A stretch of DNA of 64,000 bases from Shouchella lonarensis (GTDB lineage: Bacteria > Bacillota > Bacilli > Bacillales > Bacillaceae_D). Within the stretch, counting starts at the first letter, position 1, and every line of letters starts with the position of its first letter. Position numbers and translations under genes: made by a program. The notes under the pieces were generated by a model, which worked only from the letters and a program-made list of their open reading frames with translations, did no database searches and was not told the DNA's origin. The stretch covers positions 124,001-188,000 of the forward strand of contig NZ_FMYM01000007.1 of the NCBI RefSeq assembly GCF_900096965.1, given 5' to 3'. Positions 1 through 9,600 of the stretch are shown piece after piece.

Positions 1-161
1 GTGAAAGTAGGAAGTGTCATAGATTTGTCTCATCCCTTTTTTAATGTTTAGATAGTAGCATAGCGTTTTTATGATTTCCGTGCAAACGATTTGCTTACTA
101 TGTAATAATAGTGATATACATCAAAGATGAAGACAAGTGGTTTAGATGAAAGGAGACTTGT

Positions 162-941
162 ATGACAGCAACATGGGGAAACATTGAACGCCAGGCGCGC
201 TTGTGGATGGTTGAAGCAGGTGACCGCATCAAAACGGCATTGACAGAGGAAGTAGTTATTAGCGAAAAATCAGGACCAGATGACTTAGTTACTGAAGTAG
301 ATCAAGACATAGAGGCGTTTTTTTATGAAAAAATTAGTGAAGCATATCCGACGCATCATTTTTTTGGGGAAGAAGGGGTAGCTCAAGTATTGTCATCGCT
401 AGAAGGCACCGTATGGATTGTCGATCCGATTGATGGAACGACAAACTTTATCCACCAAAAGCGTGGATTTGCTATTTCAGTAGCCGTATATCAAGGCGGA
501 GAAGGGATGATCGGATTAATTTATGATGTGATGAACGAGGAATTTTTTCATGCGCTGAAAGGTGAAGGTGCCTATTTAAATGATCGTCTCCTCCCAAAGG
601 TGGAGCAAACGTCACTTTCTAAAGCAGTTGTAGGAATTAATGCAGGGTGGCTTGTCGGTGAGCATGCAGCGGCGCTAACTGAAGTAGTGAGGACAAGCCG
701 AGGCTCACGTTCCTATGGTTCAGCTGCGCTTGAAATGGCGTATGTAGCCACGAATCGTTTAAATGCGTATATGAGTTTAAATTTGTCGCCATGGGATTAT
801 GCAGCTGGTGCCGTTATTTTAGCAGAAGTGGGCTGCAAAGCAACACGCTTAGATGGCACGCCATTATCTATGTTAGAAAAAGGGAGCTTGCTTGCTAGCT
901 CGTCTAATCTACACGAGGAAATAAGGCGGCATCTGACTTAA
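162..941 (+). CDS. Inositol monophosphatase family protein (SuhB/YktC-like)
   Basis: A 259-residue protein of the Mg2+-dependent inositol monophosphatase superfamily, which hydrolyses myo-inositol-1-phosphate and related sugar phosphates in the cytoplasm. Visible signatures are GEEG at residues 69-72, the metal-binding DPIDGTTNF at 88-96, and a C-terminal SPWDYAAG motif followed by an acidic residue. The length is normal for the family. The ATG is preceded by AAAGGAG at good spacing. It lies alone, ahead of the convergent ylaF-like gene. The true substrate in Bacillus is uncertain; broad sugar phosphatase or NADP phosphatase activity is possible for this superfamily. Confidence 0.9.
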   Translation: MTATWGNIERQARLWMVEAGDRIKTALTEEVVISEKSGPDDLVTEVDQDIEAFFYEKISEAYPTHHFFGEEGVAQVLSSLEGTVWIVDPIDGTTNFIHQKRGFAISVAVYQGGEGMIGLIYDVMNEEFFHALKGEGAYLNDRLLPKVEQTSLSKAVVGINAGWLVGEHAAALTEVVRTSRGSRSYGSAALEMAYVATNRLNAYMSLNLSPWDYAAGAVILAEVGCKATRLDGTPLSMLEKGSLLASSSNLHEEIRRHLT

Positions 942-950
942 ATAAAAATG

Positions 951-1136
951 TTAACGTTCGTCTCGTGCTTCATTTTTTTTACGAAGTCGGAAGCCGATGG
1001 TCATGGCCAAAAAGATCCCTATACAAGCAATGAAAGCAATCCATACACTTCGTTCAGCAACTGCGACACCGATACACATGATGCCAGCAACTGTAATCAT
1101 TGCAAGTAATAAAAACAAGATATTGTCTTTTTTCAC
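951..1136 (-). CDS. ylaF: Small membrane protein, YlaF-like (DUF5325)
   Basis: A 61-residue protein with two predicted membrane helices (about residues 6-27 and 31-48) and a charged C-terminus rich in Arg, Lys and Glu. Size, hydropathy and its position just upstream of and divergent from typA match YlaF of B. subtilis. The start is GTG, preceded by AAGGAGG. It is convergent with the inositol monophosphatase gene, with only nine bases between the two stops. Function is unknown. Confidence 0.75.
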   Translation of the reverse strand: MKKDNILFLLLAMITVAGIMCIGVAVAERSVWIAFIACIGIFLAMTIGFRLRKKNEARDER

Positions 1137-1536
1137 TACGCTACCTCCTTTTTCGAATACAGAACACAGTCGCCAGAAAATTTGATACGAAATAAGGCGG
1201 CGGAGCTGGTTTCTTATCCTTCAAATTGTTTGAAGTAACCTCGTTCATAGTGTACATGTTTATTAGGAAAAGTGAAAGGTGATCGTGTGACAAAAAGCGA
1301 AACATTTTTAAAGCATGGAAAAACGATGACGAGTAAAATAGGCAACGAGCGCTCTTTATGCTATAATTGTACAGTTGTCCAAAGTACAGAACACAGCTGC
1401 TGGTAATCAGCATATCAGATCGGAACATAGCTACCAGAGATCGGCAAACAAAACATAGATGCGGTTTCGTCAATGTTTTCTCTCGAATTTCTTGGTTGTC
1501 TAATTCTGATCTCTGGAATGAGAAGGAGAGAAATGT
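1137..1536. other. 400-bp divergent intergenic region between ylaF and typA
   Basis: No convincing gene. It contains an extended -10 box (TGCTATAAT at 1359-1367) that should drive typA with a leader of roughly 160 bases; no good -35 is seen. Two copies of a CAGAACACAG-type motif (near 1160 and 1387) and an inverted pair CCAGAGATC (1434-1442) / GATCTCTGG (1508-1516) belong to the degenerate intergenic repeat family noted elsewhere in this window. Confidence 0.6.
1359..1367 (+). promoter_or_regulatory. Probable sigma-A extended -10 promoter of typA
   Basis: The sequence TGCTATAAT carries a consensus TATAAT preceded by TGN. The expected -35 position has no match, which is tolerated by extended -10 promoters. 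It is oriented towards typA. Confidence 0.5.
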
Positions 1537-3375
1537 ATGACTTTACGTGATGATTTACGCAACATCGCCATTATTGCCCACGTTGACCACGGGAAAACAA
1601 CATTGGTGGATGAATTATTGAAGCAATCGGGCACGTTTGCCCAGCATGAAACGGTGCAAGAGCGGGCAATGGACTCGAATGCACTTGAAAAGGAACGTGG
1701 CATTACCATTTTAGCTAAAAATACAGCGATTGATTATCATCAGACGCGTATTAATATTATGGATACTCCAGGTCACGCTGATTTCGGTGGTGAAGTTGAG
1801 CGTATTATGAAAATGGTCGATGGCGTATTGCTCGTCGTTGATGCATATGAAGGCTGTATGCCGCAAACGCGTTTTGTATTGAAGAAGGCATTGGAACAAA
1901 AATTAACGCCTGTGCTCGTTGTGAACAAAATTGATCGCCCAGCAGCACGAGCGAATGAAGTCGTGGATGAAGTGATTGATTTGTTTATTGATTTAGGTGC
2001 AGATGAAGATCAACTGGACTTCCCGGTTGTTTATGCATCAGCGATTAATGGCACAGCATCACTTGATCCTGAGCGTCAAGATGAAAACATGCATGTGTTG
2101 TTTGAGACGGTTGTTTCCCATATTCCAGCACCGATTGATAATAGTGAGGAACCCTTACAGTTTCAAGTGACGATGCTCGATTACAACGACTATGTTGGAC
2201 GGATCGGGATCGGCAGAATTTTCCGCGGGACAATGAAAGTCGGTCAACAAGTGGCACTGATGAAAATTGATGGTAGTGTCAAACAGTTCCGCGTCACAAA
2301 GATGTTTGGCTTCTTAGGCTTAAAGCGAATCGAAATTTCAGAAGCGCGCGCAGGAGACCTTGTCGCCGTATCAGGTATGGAGGAAATTAATGTTGGCGAG
2401 ACAGTATGTCCGCTTGAGCATCAAGAAATGCTGCCACTGTTGCGCATTGATGAGCCGACGTTACAGATGACGTTTCTTGTGAATAACTCACCGTTCGCCG
2501 GGCGCGAAGGGAAATATGTAACGAGCCGTAAGTTAGAGGAGCGGTTATTGTCAGAATTAGAGACAGATGTGAGCTTACGCGTTGAACAAACGGATTCACC
2601 TGATGTTTGGGTGGTTTCAGGTCGTGGGGAGCTACATTTGTCGATTTTAATTGAAAACATGCGTCGAGAAGGATACGAGTTACAAGTATCGAAACCGGAA
2701 GTCATTGTCCGTGAGGTTGATGGTGTCAAGTGTGAGCCAGTTGAGCGGGTACAAATTGATGTACCGGAAGAATATCAAGGTGCCGTCATGCAGTCGCTTG
2801 GAGAGCGTAAAGGGGAAGTCGTCAATATGGCGCACACAGCGAGCGGACAAGTACGCTTAGAGTTTCTCGTGCCTGCACGTGGCTTAATTGGCTATACGAC
2901 AGAGTTCTTAACACAAACACGCGGATACGGGATCATCAATCATTCTTTTGACTCCTATCAGCCTGTTGTTGCGGGCAAGATTGGCGGGCGACGTCAAGGT
3001 GTGCTTGTATCTATGGAAACAGGGAAAGCGACGCAGTATGGCATCATTGGTGTTGAAGACCGCGGGACGATCTTTTTAGAACCTGGGACAGAGATTTATG
3101 AAGGGATGATCGTTGGCGAACATACGCGAGAAAACGATCTGACTGTCAACATTACAAAGACGAAACAACAAACAAACGTACGTTCGGCAACGAAAGACCA
3201 AACGGTGACGATGAAGCGTCCACGCATCTTGACACTGGAAGAAGCATTGGAGTATTTAAACGACGACGAGTATTGTGAGCTGACGCCAGCGTCAATTCGT
3301 TTGCGGAAGAAAATTTTAGGTAAGTCAGAACGCGAGCGTGAGGAAAAGCGCCGAAAGATTGCCGCACAGGACTAA
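1537..3375 (+). CDS. typA: Ribosome-associated GTPase TypA/BipA
   Basis: A translational GTPase of 612 residues that binds the ribosome and is needed for ribosome assembly and stress adaptation, especially in the cold. The G domain shows AHVDHGKTT (about 14-22), RGITI (54-58), DTPGH (76-80) and NKIDRP near 126-131. EF-G-like domains follow, and the C-terminus is the TypA-specific basic tail. The length is typical. The ATG is preceded by GAAGGAGAG. It sits at the ylaG position of B. subtilis, followed by ylaH. Confidence 0.97.
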   Translation: MTLRDDLRNIAIIAHVDHGKTTLVDELLKQSGTFAQHETVQERAMDSNALEKERGITILAKNTAIDYHQTRINIMDTPGHADFGGEVERIMKMVDGVLLVVDAYEGCMPQTRFVLKKALEQKLTPVLVVNKIDRPAARANEVVDEVIDLFIDLGADEDQLDFPVVYASAINGTASLDPERQDENMHVLFETVVSHIPAPIDNSEEPLQFQVTMLDYNDYVGRIGIGRIFRGTMKVGQQVALMKIDGSVKQFRVTKMFGFLGLKRIEISEARAGDLVAVSGMEEINVGETVCPLEHQEMLPLLRIDEPTLQMTFLVNNSPFAGREGKYVTSRKLEERLLSELETDVSLRVEQTDSPDVWVVSGRGELHLSILIENMRREGYELQVSKPEVIVREVDGVKCEPVERVQIDVPEEYQGAVMQSLGERKGEVVNMAHTASGQVRLEFLVPARGLIGYTTEFLTQTRGYGIINHSFDSYQPVVAGKIGGRRQGVLVSMETGKATQYGIIGVEDRGTIFLEPGTEIYEGMIVGEHTRENDLTVNITKTKQQTNVRSATKDQTVTMKRPRILTLEEALEYLNDDEYCELTPASIRLRKKILGKSEREREEKRRKIAAQD

Positions 3376-3410
3376 TGACGTAGTAGCAACAGAGAGGTAG
3401 GTGAAGAGAC

Positions 3411-3746
3411 TTGTTTTTTGTAGCAGCAGGAACGACATCAGGTAAAACGTTGCCTTGGTTATTACAAGCAACCGAGGAAAATCCATGGATTGGGTTTTGG
3501 GCATTTATTTTAACAGTCGCTTTAACAATGCTTGTCTTTCACTTAGGCTTTGCCCGAAAGTTACCACTACTAAAGAGGCTGATTGTGTACACGATGCTAG
3601 TGCTAGGAAGTTTTTTCCTTTGGTTTTTGGAGTTTATTTTCGGCGCGCCAATCATCGCTGTTCTTGCAATTTCAGCGGTCGTCCTCGGGATTTACCGATT
3701 CCGACTGCATTTGCATCGTAAAGGGGACGAAAAAGCACAACGGTAA
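3411..3746 (+). CDS. ylaH: YlaH-like membrane protein
   Basis: A 111-residue integral membrane protein with three predicted helices (about 27-46, 55-72 and 75-92) and a basic C-terminus containing HLHRKGDEK. It starts at TTG after a GAGGTAGGTGAAG ribosome binding region. Location directly after typA and the size match the YlaH family. No enzymatic motif is visible; function is unknown. Confidence 0.75.
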   Translation: MFFVAAGTTSGKTLPWLLQATEENPWIGFWAFILTVALTMLVFHLGFARKLPLLKRLIVYTMLVLGSFFLWFLEFIFGAPIIAVLAISAVVLGIYRFRLHLHRKGDEKAQR

Positions 3747-3774
3747 ACCACACTTGTTTCAAACGCATAGCAAC

Positions 3775-3811
3775 CGTAAAAATCGTGTCCGAGGGGGCGC
3801 GGTTTTTTACG
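3775..3811 (+). terminator. Imperfect hairpin after ylaH
   Basis: The arms CGTAAAAATCG and CGGTTTTTTACG flank a G-rich loop 30 bases after the ylaH stop. It could end the typA-ylaH transcript; a stronger hairpin follows at once. Confidence 0.5.
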
Positions 3812-3822
3812 ATTGCACAGTA

Positions 3823-3865
3823 AACAAGGAAGCTGATAGGATCATCCCCTATCAGCTTCCTTGTT
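3823..3865. terminator. Bidirectional intrinsic terminator between ylaH and ylaI
   Basis: A perfect 18-bp stem (AACAAGGAAGCTGATAGG and its complement) with a seven-base loop, followed by a short T-rich run, lies between convergent ylaH and ylaI. Confidence 0.85.
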
Positions 3866-3888
3866 CATTATTTTTGAGGACGCATGTC

Positions 3889-4044
3889 CTAATTTTTGTT
3901 GCGTCTATTCACTTGTTCAGTAATACGCGTTTGACAATTTGTGCACATAAATGTATGGATCGGTCGATTCCGGAGTTTTTTTGCTAGAGGTGAAAAATCA
4001 GCAATTTCTTCAATTTTGTCACAAAGCACACATTTTACACGCAT
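3889..4044 (-). CDS. ylaI: Small zinc-ribbon protein YlaI (DUF2197)
   Basis: A 51-residue protein starting MRVKCVLCD with two CxxC pairs (CVLC and CTNC) spaced to bind one zinc ion. The internal ATG was chosen because AAAGGAAGG lies at correct distance upstream. The gene order after ylaH matches B. subtilis ylaI. It could bind nucleic acid or protein; no function is established. Confidence 0.75.
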   Translation of the reverse strand: MRVKCVLCDKIEEIADFSPLAKKLRNRPIHTFMCTNCQTRITEQVNRRNKN

Positions 4045-4202
4045 TAGATGACCTTCCTTTCGTTGTCCATGCAAGTCATATATCTATTTTAAACAATCTA
4101 GCCGAAAAAAGAAATGTTTATCGGTGAAGTCTAGTGTCATCACTTTGTACATATGTTAATGATAAAGGGCTTGACTCAAGTAGGCAAAGGGAGGATTAGC
4201 CA

Positions 4203-5537
4203 TTGGATGAAGCAAAACGAATTTATGTTTTGGATACAAGTGTACTATTGCAAGACCCATCCTCAATTTATCAATTTCAGCCACATGAAGTTGTAATCCC
4301 AGCAATTGTGCTAGAGGAAGTAGATGCAAAGAAGCGACAAATGGATGAGGTTGGACATAATGCCAGACGAATTGCTCGGATGATCGACCAGTTGCGAGAA
4401 GGAGGGAAATTGCATCAAGGCGTATTGTTAGACCGTGGTGGGTTTATTCGAATCGAACTGAATCATCGCTCTTTTCACCATTTAAAACACGCGTTTGCGG
4501 ATCGAACGAATGACAACCGAATTATCGCAGTTGCCCTAAATTTGCAATTAGAAGAAAATGAGAAAGCTGCAGGTAGAAAAGTCATCTTAGTTAGTAAAGA
4601 TGCGATTGTCCGTGTGAAAGCAGATGCATTTGATTTGCAAAGTGAAGACTTTTTGAATGAGCGTATTGTGGAAAAAGATGAAGGGTATATGGGATATGTG
4701 CATGTAGAGAGCGATCCTGAAATGTTGACACAATTATTCCAAACCCGTACGTTACAAACCCGTGACGTGGTGTCGTCTTGTTATCCGCATCAATTTTTAC
4801 TATTACAAGACCCACTGAAGCGATCAAGTTCCGCGTTAGCCAAAGTTGATGCTTTGGGACAAACATTGTCACCCGTCACCGGGAGGGATGAAGCAATCTG
4901 GGGAATCCAGGCGCGAAATGTCCAACAAAAGATGGTGCTTGAGCTATTATTAAACAAAGATATCCCACTAGTAACGCTCGTTGGGAAAGCGGGTACTGGA
5001 AAAACGTTGTTATCTTTAGCAGCGGGCTTATTTCAAACAGAGGACATGCATGCTTATCGGAAAATGGTCGTGACAAGGCCACTTGTGCCACTTGGGAAGG
5101 ATATTGGTTATTTACCTGGTGAGAAAGAAGAGAAGTTACGACCGTGGATGCAGCCAATTTATGATAATTTAGATTTTTTGTTTGGGACAAAGAAACAGGT
5201 AGAGTTAGACCGCATTTTATCAGGAATGGGCGCCATTCAAATTGAAGCACTCACCTATATTCGCGGTCGCAGCATGCCCGATCAGTACATGATCATTGAT
5301 GAGGCGCAAAATTTAACGAAGCATGAAGTGAAAACCATTTTAACGCGTGTCGGAGAGCGTAGTAAAGTGGTATTAATGGGTGATCCGGAACAAATTGACC
5401 ACCCATACTTGGATGAGTACACGAATGGGTTAACGTATGCAGTGGAAACATTCAAGGAAGAAGCATTAAGCGGTCATGTCAAGCTTGTAAAAGGAGAACG
5501 ATCCACACTGGCACAACTTGCCGCCGACTTATTATGA
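4203..5537 (+). CDS. PIN domain-PhoH family ATPase (YlaK-like)
   Basis: A 444-residue protein with an N-terminal PIN-type nuclease domain (conserved acidic residues in VLDTSVLL near residues 8-15 and later Asp residues) and a C-terminal PhoH ATPase domain with Walker A GKAGTGKT near residue 260 and a Walker B-like MIIDEAQN. PIN-PhoH proteins are linked to RNA unwinding and cleavage. The start is TTG with GGGAGG upstream; no in-frame ATG exists nearby. It occupies the ylaK position; ylaJ, expected between ylaI and ylaK, is not present. Confidence 0.88.
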   Translation: MDEAKRIYVLDTSVLLQDPSSIYQFQPHEVVIPAIVLEEVDAKKRQMDEVGHNARRIARMIDQLREGGKLHQGVLLDRGGFIRIELNHRSFHHLKHAFADRTNDNRIIAVALNLQLEENEKAAGRKVILVSKDAIVRVKADAFDLQSEDFLNERIVEKDEGYMGYVHVESDPEMLTQLFQTRTLQTRDVVSSCYPHQFLLLQDPLKRSSSALAKVDALGQTLSPVTGRDEAIWGIQARNVQQKMVLELLLNKDIPLVTLVGKAGTGKTLLSLAAGLFQTEDMHAYRKMVVTRPLVPLGKDIGYLPGEKEEKLRPWMQPIYDNLDFLFGTKKQVELDRILSGMGAIQIEALTYIRGRSMPDQYMIIDEAQNLTKHEVKTILTRVGERSKVVLMGDPEQIDHPYLDEYTNGLTYAVETFKEEALSGHVKLVKGERSTLAQLAADLL

Positions 5538-5542
5538 CCGGC

Positions 5543-6055
5543 TTAAATAAAAGAAATGCGGGCGACATGACGAATCGGCGCGCGCGTGATGCCATCTGCA
5601 ATGTATAGATGAATCGGTCCGTCCTCTTTCAATGGTTTTCCATTTTCGCAAAAAGCAGCGACAAGTTGCATCGCTTGTTCGCGTGTGAATGTCCATTTTT
5701 CTTCTGTGTGTGTTTCGATTTCAATGTTTGTGGCGTTGTCATGTGGCGAAGCTTTTTGAAAGAATGGGGCAAGTGGCATCGCAAACGAGCCAGTTTCAAG
5801 TAAATCACGATCGTATGATATGCGGTTTGTGTCACGGTTCGGATTAGGAGGCGTTGCGCCTTCAGTGATTTCTTTATCCCACTGGGCAGAAATCGCTTTT
5901 GTATATGTATTTAGATGAGGTTCTTCAGATATGAGCGACGTCTCATCGAAACTTTTTTTTAGGTCTATTTTCCGTTCATCGAAAATCCATACACTTGGAT
6001 CAATTGTTAAGGGCTTTTTCACTTTGCCGGTAATAAAAAATACAAATTCTTGCAT
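5543..6055 (-). CDS. Conserved hypothetical protein at the ylaL position
   Basis: A 170-residue soluble protein without a recognisable catalytic motif. It starts MQEFVFF after GGAGGAG; a longer in-frame ATG upstream lacks a ribosome binding site. The position, after ylaK and before ylaN on the opposite strand, corresponds to ylaL of B. subtilis. Function is not known to me. It is convergent with ylaK, with five bases between the stops. Confidence 0.7.
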   Translation of the reverse strand: MQEFVFFITGKVKKPLTIDPSVWIFDERKIDLKKSFDETSLISEEPHLNTYTKAISAQWDKEITEGATPPNPNRDTNRISYDRDLLETGSFAMPLAPFFQKASPHDNATNIEIETHTEEKWTFTREQAMQLVAAFCENGKPLKEDGPIHLYIADGITRAPIRHVARISFI

Positions 6056-6204
6056 GATGACTCCTCCGGTTATGTTAGTATAAAAATCGGCCGCGCTTTC
6101 ATTATAGCATAATTGTGCGATTGTGCATGCCAAAAGGATTGCATTTTAAGCAGAATACAGATACTATGGAAGAAGCAAGTACATTTAGGTGAGGAGGCGA
6201 CACC

Positions 6205-6486
6205 TTGAGGATTGATGCGATCACAAAGCAGGGGGAAAAAGCCTATGCCCTGTTGCAGGAAGATGCTGAAAAAATTCGTCAGCTAATCGAAGTGCAGTTG
6301 GAAAATTTAACAATGCCGCAATGTCCTCTTTATGAAGAGGTGTTAGATACACGGATGTTTGGCTTGTCACGAGAGATTGATTTCGCCATTCGTCTTGGGC
6401 TTGTAGAGGAAGAAAAAGCAAAAAATATTTTGCATGAATTAGAACGCAAATTGGCATTGTTACATGAAGGGTCTGTAAAGAAATAA
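6205..6486 (+). CDS. ylaN: YlaN, iron-linked Fur modulator
   Basis: A 93-residue soluble, all-alpha protein of the YlaN family. In B. subtilis and Staphylococcus aureus the protein binds iron, interacts with Fur and is essential when iron is scarce. The start is TTG with GAGGAGG upstream. In B. subtilis the next gene is ftsW; here a terminator and pyruvate carboxylase follow directly. Confidence 0.85.
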   Translation: MRIDAITKQGEKAYALLQEDAEKIRQLIEVQLENLTMPQCPLYEEVLDTRMFGLSREIDFAIRLGLVEEEKAKNILHELERKLALLHEGSVKK

Positions 6487-6523
6487 ACGAGTCGGGCATT
6501 ATTTTCTGTTCCCGGCTTGTTTT
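6485..6523 (+). terminator. Terminator after ylaN
   Basis: The arms AAACGAGTCGGG and CCCGGCTTGTTT pair with two G-U wobbles and end in a T-rich tract right after the ylaN stop. Confidence 0.65.
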
Positions 6524-6624
6524 ATGAATGATCAGGTGATGAAGCGGTGTCGCGTACCGTCTTGTGATTGCTGCAAAAGTTTTTCTTTAGTGACGTAGAG
6601 ATAGAGCTCAGGAGGGAGACAACC

Positions 6625-9600
6625 ATGAGTCAGTTGCAGACGATTAAAAAAGTACTTGTCGCAAATCGTGGTGAGATTGCGATTCGGATTTTCAGGGCTT
6701 GTTCAGAATTAAACATACGGACAGTAGCGATTTATTCAAAAGAAGATACAGGGGCGTTTCACCGTTACAAAGCGGATGAAGCGTATTTGGTCGGTGAAGG
6801 AAAAAAGCCGATTGCTGCGTATCTTGATATCGAGGGCATCATTGAAGTAGCTAAATTCCATGATGTGGATGCCATCCATCCAGGATATGGATTTTTGTCA
6901 GAGAATATCGAATTTGCCAGAAGGTGTCAGGAAGAAGGTATCATTTTTGTTGGTCCAGCACTCATTCACCTGCATATGTTTGGTGACAAAATTGAAGCAC
7001 GTGCACAAGCGATTAAAGCAGGATTGCCAGTCATTCCAGGTAGCGACGGCCCTGTAAGTGGATTAGACGAAGTCGAACAATTTGCTGCTATGCATGGATA
7101 CCCACTCATGATTAAGGCGTCACTCGGTGGCGGTGGACGCGGCATGCGAATCGTGTGGGCAGCTGAAGAGTTACAAGAAAGTTACGAACGCGCAAAGTCA
7201 GAAGCAAAATCGGCATTTGGCAATGATGAAGTGTATGTCGAAAAGTTTGTGTCTCGCCCGAAACATATTGAAGTGCAAATTATCGGTGATGCAGAAGGAA
7301 ACTTGGTACACCTATATGAGCGCGATTGTTCTGTGCAACGACGTCACCAAAAAGTGGTGGAAATTGCACCAAGTGTGTCATTGAGCGAAACGGTGCGGCA
7401 AGACATTTGTGATGCGGCAGTAAAGTTGATGAAAAATGTGGATTATATGAATGCCGGTACAGTAGAATTTCTTGTGACGGATGATGGATCATTTTACTTT
7501 ATTGAAGTAAACCCACGTGTGCAAGTGGAACATACAATTACAGAGATGATTACGGGCGTTGACATCGTTCAAACGCAATTAAAAATTGCCGATGGACAAG
7601 CCTTGCATAGTACATCAGTTGGCGTGCCAAAACAAGAAGACATTGCTTGTTTCGGGTATGCGATTCAGTCACGCATTACAACGGAGGACCCTGCCAATGA
7701 CTTTATGCCTGATACAGGCCGGATCAATGCCTATCGTTCGAGTGGTGGTTTTGGGGTCCGCCTAGATGCAGGGAACGGTTTTCAAGGGGCGGTTATTAGC
7801 CCTCATTACGATTCATTGTTAGTAAAAGTATCGACGTGGGGATTGACGTTTGCTGAGTCAGCGAAGAAAATGGTGCGGAATTTACAAGAGTTCCGGATAC
7901 GCGGCATTAAAACCAATATTGCTTTCTTAAAAAACGTCGTCACACACACCGATTTTCTAAACGGCAATTACAATACGCGCTTCATTGACGAAACACCAGA
8001 GCTATTCGTGTTTCCAAAAAGCCAAGACCGTGGCACGAAAATGTTGACTTTTATCGGCGAGACCGTCGTAAACGGTTATCCTGGTTTAGAAAAAATGGCT
8101 AAGCCACGTTTCCACCAGACGGCGGTGCCAAAAGTTCCTTCTTCTGAGCGCGCACAAGCGGGGACGAAACAAGTGCTTGACACACAAGGTGTGGAAGGGC
8201 TGGTCGATTGGGTGCGGGCGCAAAAAGAAGTGTTATTGACGGATACGACATTCCGTGACGCTCACCAATCACTTTTAGCGACCCGTGTGCGGACACATGA
8301 TTTGAAAAAAATTGCTGCACCGACAGCGCACTTACTGCCGAACTTGTTTTCAATGGAGATGTGGGGCGGGGCGACATTTGATGTGGCGATGCGTTTCTTG
8401 CACGAAGATCCATGGGCGCGCTTAAAGACGCTGCGGAAAGAAGTGCCGAATGTTTTATTCCAGATGTTGCTGCGCGCATCAAATGGTGTTGGATATACAA
8501 GCTATCCGGATCACGTCATTCATGAGTTTGTGCAAGCTTCAGCGGAAGCTGGTATGGACGTATTCCGTATTTTTGACAGCTTAAACTGGGTGGAAGCGAT
8601 GAAACCAGCGATTTTCTCGGTGCGCGAAAGTGGCAAAGTCGCCGAGGCAGCTGTTTGTTATACAGGAGACATTTTAGATAAAAATCGGACGAAATATGAT
8701 CTCTCCTATTATAAAAAAATGGCACGCGAGCTCGAGGCAGCTGGTGCGCACATTTTAGGGATTAAAGATATGGCCGGTCTCTTGAAACCGGAAGCCGCAT
8801 ATCAACTAGTCGCATCATTAAAAGAGACGGTATCCATCCCAATCCATTTGCATATGCACGATACGAGTGGAAACGGTGTGCTCGCGTATGCGCGTGCAAT
8901 TGATGCTGGCGTTGATATCGTTGATGTCGCAGTGAGCTCCATGGCCGGCTTTACGTCGCAACCGAGCGCGAACACGTTGTATTATGCGTTAAATGATACG
9001 GCGCGCAAGCCGAAAGTGGATATTGCTGCATACGAGCAACTAGATGAATTTTGGTTTGAAACACGCCAATTTTATCATGGCTTTGAAAGCGGCATGAACG
9101 CCCCGCATACGCAAGTGTATGAACATGAAATGCCGGGCGGCCAATATAGCAATTTACAGCAACAAGCAAAAGCAGTTGGCTTATTTGAGCGGTGGCATGA
9201 AGTGAAGCATATGTATCGCACGGTGAATAACATGTTCGGTGATATTGTTAAGGTAACCCCATCATCGAAAGTTGTTGGCGACATGGCGCTATACATGGTG
9301 CAAAACAATTTATCTGAGGAAGATGTGTACGAACGTGGAGACAGCTTAGACTTTCCTGACTCTGTCGTCGAATTTTTCCAAGGTCACCTTGGACAACCTT
9401 ATGGTGGCTTCCCGAAACGACTACAAGAGATCATCTTAAAAGGGAGAAAGCCGATAGAAGGACGACCAGGCGCGGCGCTGCCACCAGTTGATTTTGTGGC
9501 AATGAAAGAGGAACTGGAAGAAAAGCTTACGCACAATGTGACGCGTGAAGACTTGCTCTCTTACGCACTTTATCCGAAAGTATATATGGCTTACGAGCAA

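Noticed and set aside
1141-1473. 110-codon minus-strand frame between ylaF and typA
   Set aside because: It covers the promoter and repeat region, lacks a ribosome binding site and has a composition unlike the neighbouring genes.
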